Origin: an uncultured Burkholderiales bacterium
GTDB taxonomy: Bacteria > Pseudomonadota > Gammaproteobacteria > Burkholderiales > Burkholderiaceae_C
Assembly (NCBI GenBank): GCA_903871545.1
Contig: CAIQHG010000026.1
Span: 1 to 64,000, forward strand
Direction of reading: 5' to 3'
DNA length: 64,000 bases
Shown: positions 60,606-64,000 of the stretch, piece after piece
Layout: every line of letters starts with the position of its first letter
How positions within the stretch are numbered: position 1 is the first letter of the stretch
Program-made: the position numbers and the translations under genes
Notes under the pieces: generated by a model
What the model saw: the letters and a program-made list of their open reading frames with translations, nothing else
Told to the model about the DNA's origin: nothing
The model's database searches: none

Positions 60606-61541
60606 ATGCAGTTGATGTGGCTTTCGGGACCTACTGGTTCTGTGAAAACAATCTCTATAACTTTGCGCACGGTCCTTGCGGGCATTAGCGTGGCTGCTTT
60701 TACTTTGCTTATCCTGGGTTTTTTGCTTCATTTCGTGGGTTTTAAGATCGCAGTTGAATATAACCCTGCGCTTGCTAGGAGTTTGGGCGGGGTCACAACT
60801 GAAGCGGAGCAGCGCAAAATGGAAGCTATTTACCGTGACGATCTGGATAAAATGCGTGACTCTTTGCAAACCACTATTAGTGAGATTAAACAATTAGAAG
60901 CCACAAAAAACCATTTCATGGAATTGGCCACACCCTCTAATTTGAGAGATAAGTGGTCTCACAACAAAGACGACAGTAGAGGCGGACCGTTTGTAACCCC
61001 CAGAATTTTGAGCACCTTTATCAGGTTGCCTCTTGAGCAGGAGTTGGAAAAAACTCTGATTGACATCAATCAAACACAGGCGGCTTTGAAGGATATTCAC
61101 TCAAAATGGGACCAGCAAATTGAATGGCTCTCCTCATTACCAACAGGTGTGCCCGTTCAAGGAGAATTTCGCATCACAAGTGGTTTTGGGATAAGAAATG
61201 ACCCCTTCACCGGTGCACTTGCTATGCACGAGGGCTTGGATTTCGCGGCCAACATAGGTACCCCGGTTGTTTCATCTGGGCCGGGCACGGTTTTAAGATC
61301 TTCTTGGGATCAAAGCTACGGTAATGTGGTTGAAATTTCGCACATTGAGGGCTTCATCACCAGGTATGCACATTTGTCAAAGCGCAGTGTTTCTGAGGGT
61401 GATAAAGTGAATAAAGGTGATGAATTGGGTCAAATTGGCACCACAGGAAGATCCACAGGTCCTCACCTACATTATGAAGTGTTTAAAAAAGAGCATCTTA
61501 TCAATCCAGTGCATGTTTTACCCTTTGGACCCGCAGTCTAA
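60606..61541 (+). CDS. M23-family metallopeptidase, membrane-anchored
   Basis: This 311-aa peptidoglycan endopeptidase-like protein has an N-terminal transmembrane helix (about residues 22-45, VLAGISVAAFTLLILGFLLHFVGF), a coiled-coil region (about 65-110 and 140-170) and a C-terminal LytM domain. The zinc residues are visible: H-x3-D in MHEGLDFAANIGTPV and the HxH in GPHLHYEVF; ITSGFGIRNDPFTG is typical. It directly precedes a bactofilin gene, a pairing linked to cell-shape control in other proteobacteria. Regulation of cross-link cleavage by bactofilin scaffolds is the likely role. Confidence 0.9.
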   Translation: MQLMWLSGPTGSVKTISITLRTVLAGISVAAFTLLILGFLLHFVGFKIAVEYNPALARSLGGVTTEAEQRKMEAIYRDDLDKMRDSLQTTISEIKQLEATKNHFMELATPSNLRDKWSHNKDDSRGGPFVTPRILSTFIRLPLEQELEKTLIDINQTQAALKDIHSKWDQQIEWLSSLPTGVPVQGEFRITSGFGIRNDPFTGALAMHEGLDFAANIGTPVVSSGPGTVLRSSWDQSYGNVVEISHIEGFITRYAHLSKRSVSEGDKVNKGDELGQIGTTGRSTGPHLHYEVFKKEHLINPVHVLPFGPAV

Positions 61542-61577
61542 AGACGTCTAAATTGTTAGCCCCCTCAGGAGTCTTAA

Positions 61578-62021
61578 ATGTTTGAAAAATTACGCGACAA
61601 AAAGCTGACAACGACTCAGGAACGGTTTGACACTATCATTGGTAAGACTACCCAAATTTATGGCCGTCTTGTCTTGCTCGACAGCGTAAGGATTGATGGC
61701 AAAGTGGTTGGCAACATAGAGACCAACAAAGATAATAAAGTAACTGTTGCAATTGGTTCTAGTGGTGAGGTATCTGGGGATATCACCGCTCACAGAGTCA
61801 TGGTTGCAGGTAAAGTTGAGGGGAACATTTACGCTACAGAGCGAGTTGAGTTTCACAAAGAGTCCATTGTTCATGGAGACATCTCTTACGGATCAATTGC
61901 AGTCGAACACGGAGCTAAACTCCTTGGTCTTGTTATTCAAAACCCAACTGGAAACCCGCCCACAGCATCAAGTGATGCTTCTTCTGCCATTCGCAATGCA
62001 CAAAATGGCATAACCGGTTAA
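61578..62021 (+). CDS. Bactofilin
   Basis: This 147-aa cytoskeletal protein polymerises through a right-handed beta-helix. The repeats run from YGRLVLLDSVRIDGKVVGNI through AVEHGAKLLGLVIQN (about residues 29-125) with short disordered ends, the usual DUF583 layout. CAGGAG sits before the ATG. It lies 36 bp after the M23 peptidase gene, so the two are surely co-transcribed. Confidence 0.92.
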   Translation: MFEKLRDKKLTTTQERFDTIIGKTTQIYGRLVLLDSVRIDGKVVGNIETNKDNKVTVAIGSSGEVSGDITAHRVMVAGKVEGNIYATERVEFHKESIVHGDISYGSIAVEHGAKLLGLVIQNPTGNPPTASSDASSAIRNAQNGITG

Positions 62022-62140
62022 TTGGACACGGACCTACTATCAACACAGATAGCCAACTAGCGAAAAGGGACGAGTTAACCGCTTGTCAAGCTATCCCTAC
62101 TCGGCGCTTATAACGTCGTTGTACCTCGCGCATCACCCAG

Positions 62141-63022
62141 ATGAATACTCAACACAACTCTGCATCTAGCTCACCCTCAGTGCAAAACGAGGAATGGCTT
62201 GACAAAATGTACAACAACAGGCAGTTGGTTCCTAATTTTGCGGAATATTTTTCCGCTTGGCAAAGTGACTCTGAGAAAGTCCGGTTAAATCAGCATCCCA
62301 TTTTGGATGTGCCTTACGGCAAAGGTAATAAGGAGAGTTTGGATCTATTTCCCTGCAAAACGCCTCACTCTCCCATTATCGTTTTTATACACGGCGGTTA
62401 CTGGAGATCCCTTGATAAGGCGGATCATTCGTTTATTGCTCCCACTTTTAATCATATGGGGGCATCAGTAGTCGTACCCAATTATGATTTATGTCCAAAC
62501 GTAACGATCCCCCAAATTGCAATGCAAATGGTGAAATGTCTCGCTTGGGTTTACAAAAACATTAAACATTGGGGGGGCGATCCAAGGCAAATACATGTGG
62601 TGGGACACTCTGCGGGGGGGCATTTGGCAGCCATGTTAATGGCCTGTAACTGGAGTCAATACGACGCAGACTTACCCAGTGATTTGATAAAAAACGCATT
62701 GTCAATTTCTGGTCTTTTTGATCTCATGCCTCTAACCAAAACACCTTTTTTGAGAGATTCCCTTAAATTATCAGATGCGGACGCGACACGTTGTAGCCCA
62801 GCCCTTTTTCCCGCCCCCAGAAGCGGCAAATTAATCAGCGTAGCGGGTGAGCAAGAGAGCGCGGAGTTTATTCGACAAAATCACCTCATCCAACAAGCCT
62901 GGGGCGAGCACAGGGTGCCTGTTTGCGAAGAATTGCCAGGGCAAAATCACTTCAGCATCTTGAGCGCACTAATCACCCCACACCACCGATTAAATGAGTT
63001 AGCTCAGTCCTTGTTAGACTGA
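62141..63022 (+). CDS. Alpha/beta hydrolase, kynurenine formamidase-like
   Basis: This 293-aa alpha/beta hydrolase has the oxyanion motif IVFIHGGYWRSLDK, the nucleophile elbow GHSAGGHLAA and a late His in GQNHFSIL. VPYGKGNKESLDLF and PNYDLCP also fit the arylformamidase (KynB/AFMID) branch of the esterase family. No other tryptophan-degradation gene is near, so an esterase or amidase of similar fold remains possible. Confidence 0.8.
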   Translation: MNTQHNSASSSPSVQNEEWLDKMYNNRQLVPNFAEYFSAWQSDSEKVRLNQHPILDVPYGKGNKESLDLFPCKTPHSPIIVFIHGGYWRSLDKADHSFIAPTFNHMGASVVVPNYDLCPNVTIPQIAMQMVKCLAWVYKNIKHWGGDPRQIHVVGHSAGGHLAAMLMACNWSQYDADLPSDLIKNALSISGLFDLMPLTKTPFLRDSLKLSDADATRCSPALFPAPRSGKLISVAGEQESAEFIRQNHLIQQAWGEHRVPVCEELPGQNHFSILSALITPHHRLNELAQSLLD

Positions 63023-63207
63023 TTTTGTGAACTCAGCTTCATTAAGTATCCCTCCACTAGAGCTGAGAATCAAAGAACTGATGCAACGGTTACAAATTTA
63101 GAAGTTATAAAAAGTATTGTCAAAGCAGGCTTGCCTATTCTTTTTTTTTAGAGTCGGTACGTCATTAACTCTAATAAAGTAAATGTTAATTTATACGTTT
63201 AAATAAA

Positions 63208-64000
63208 ATGCAAATTGATTCAACTATTTTTAAAGATTACGATATCAGGGGTATTGTCCCCTCATCACTAAACGCTGATGTGGCAAAAGCATTAGGTTTG
63301 GCCTTTGCAGATGCGGCTCTTAATGAGTCACAAAAAGTTGTCGCTGTTGGGCGGGATGGTCGCCTAAGCGGACCCGTTTTAAGAGATGCTTTAATTGAGG
63401 GACTTTTAGAAGGCGGAGTAGACGTGATCGATGTGGGCATGGCCACCACTCCGATGCTTTACTATGCAGCCCATACGCTTTGTCAAAGTGGAATTCAGAT
63501 CACCGGCAGTCATAACCCAAAGGATTACAACGGCTTTAAGATGGTGTTGGGTGGACGCGCTATTTACGGGGAGGAAATACTATCGCTGTACTCTCATATG
63601 AAACAAGGCGCTGTTAGCGCTCCACGGCGCGGAAATTTGTCAAATACAGATATTTCTAAGGATTACAGCCTCCGTATCACGGATGATGTAAAGTTAATGC
63701 GGAAAATGAAAATTGCAATTGACTGTGGCAACGGTATTGCCGGGGCTTACGCGCCTGCTTTATTTCGTGCAATGGGTTGTGAAGTCATCGAGCTTTTTAG
63801 TGAAGTGGACGGCAATTTCCCTAATCATCATCCTGACCCCAGTAAGCCTGAAAATTTAAAAGACCTCATCCACACTTTGGCTTGCACAGATGCTGAGTTG
63901 GGACTTGCTTTTGATGGGGATGGGGACCGTTTAGGTGTTGTAACTAAGGACGGTCAGACCATATACCCTGATCGTCAAATGCTGCTATTTTCTAAAGATG
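63208..64000 (+). CDS. Phosphomannomutase/phosphoglucomutase (partial, cut by window end)
   Basis: The first 264 residues of an alpha-D-phosphohexomutase are present; the frame is still open at the window edge. FKDYDIRGIVPSSL is the family N-terminus, ITGSHNPKDYNGFK contains the phosphoserine, and the metal loop FDGDGDRLGVV starts domain 3. It supplies mannose-1-phosphate or glucose-1-phosphate for LPS and exopolysaccharide (AlgC/ManB type). The length and C-terminus cannot be judged. Confidence 0.93.
   Translation, partial: MQIDSTIFKDYDIRGIVPSSLNADVAKALGLAFADAALNESQKVVAVGRDGRLSGPVLRDALIEGLLEGGVDVIDVGMATTPMLYYAAHTLCQSGIQITGSHNPKDYNGFKMVLGGRAIYGEEILSLYSHMKQGAVSAPRRGNLSNTDISKDYSLRITDDVKLMRKMKIAIDCGNGIAGAYAPALFRAMGCEVIELFSEVDGNFPNHHPDPSKPENLKDLIHTLACTDAELGLAFDGDGDRLGVVTKDGQTIYPDRQMLLFSKD

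Overview
The window looks like chromosomal DNA of a planktonic-type Burkholderiales betaproteobacterium, most like the Comamonadaceae. The basis is gene content and order: phaR next to rimO, a Comamonas-like order of protocatechuate 4,5-cleavage genes, a dnaG-rpoD pair, tRNA-Leu next to rnr, the rpsB-tsf-pyrH-frr-cdsA-dxr-rseP-bamA-skp-lpxD-fabZ-lpxA-lpxB-rnhB run, and minCDE. Base composition is moderate and clearly more AT-rich in the first 1.7 kb. I saw no insertion sequence, prophage, CRISPR array or rRNA. The one tRNA is tRNA-Leu(CAG).

Layout. Positions 1-1.15 kb hold a surface-polymer acyltransferase on the minus strand. PhaR and RimO follow (1.7-3.7 kb). A minus-strand sugar-acid cluster (3.7-9.0 kb) encodes a uronate dehydrogenase, a TRAP-type binding protein, an IlvD/Edd dehydratase and a fumarylacetoacetate-hydrolase-family enzyme. 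Divergent from it, 9.3-15.3 kb encodes a complete branched-chain-type ABC importer (LivKHMGF-like) and a lone TctC-type binding protein. Next, 15.7-23.2 kb encodes every enzyme needed to take protocatechuate to pyruvate and oxaloacetate (tautomerase, hydratase, aldolase, PDC hydrolase, dioxygenase alpha and beta, semialdehyde dehydrogenase) plus an aldo/keto reductase. A small winged-helix regulator sits just beyond, on the opposite strand.

From 23.9 to 39.6 kb the genes are mostly housekeeping or single genes: rpoD (with a very long basic N-terminal tail), dnaG, gamma-glutamyltransferase, a patatin lipoprotein, a bacterial voltage-gated sodium channel, tRNA-Leu, RNase R, an SDR, NAD(P)HX epimerase/dehydratase and a D-amino-acid dehydrogenase. 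From 39.8 to 54.3 kb lies the translation/envelope superoperon, in which uppS, expected between frr and cdsA, is absent. Two unrecognised envelope-type genes and a SpoU methyltransferase follow, then minCDE on the minus strand.

The last part (58.9-64 kb) holds an unusual overlapping pair: a one-helix membrane protein and an HTTM/SdpB-like polytopic protein, with a tiny hydrophobic ORF behind. It is followed by an M23 peptidase-bactofilin pair, a kynurenine-formamidase-like hydrolase and the start of a phosphomannomutase/phosphoglucomutase gene cut by the window edge.

The least explained parts are the 58.9-60.5 kb membrane pair, the combination of uronate dehydrogenase with IlvD/Edd and FAH-family enzymes, and the uppS gap. 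All functional calls rest on reading motifs, lengths and gene order; no database search was possible.
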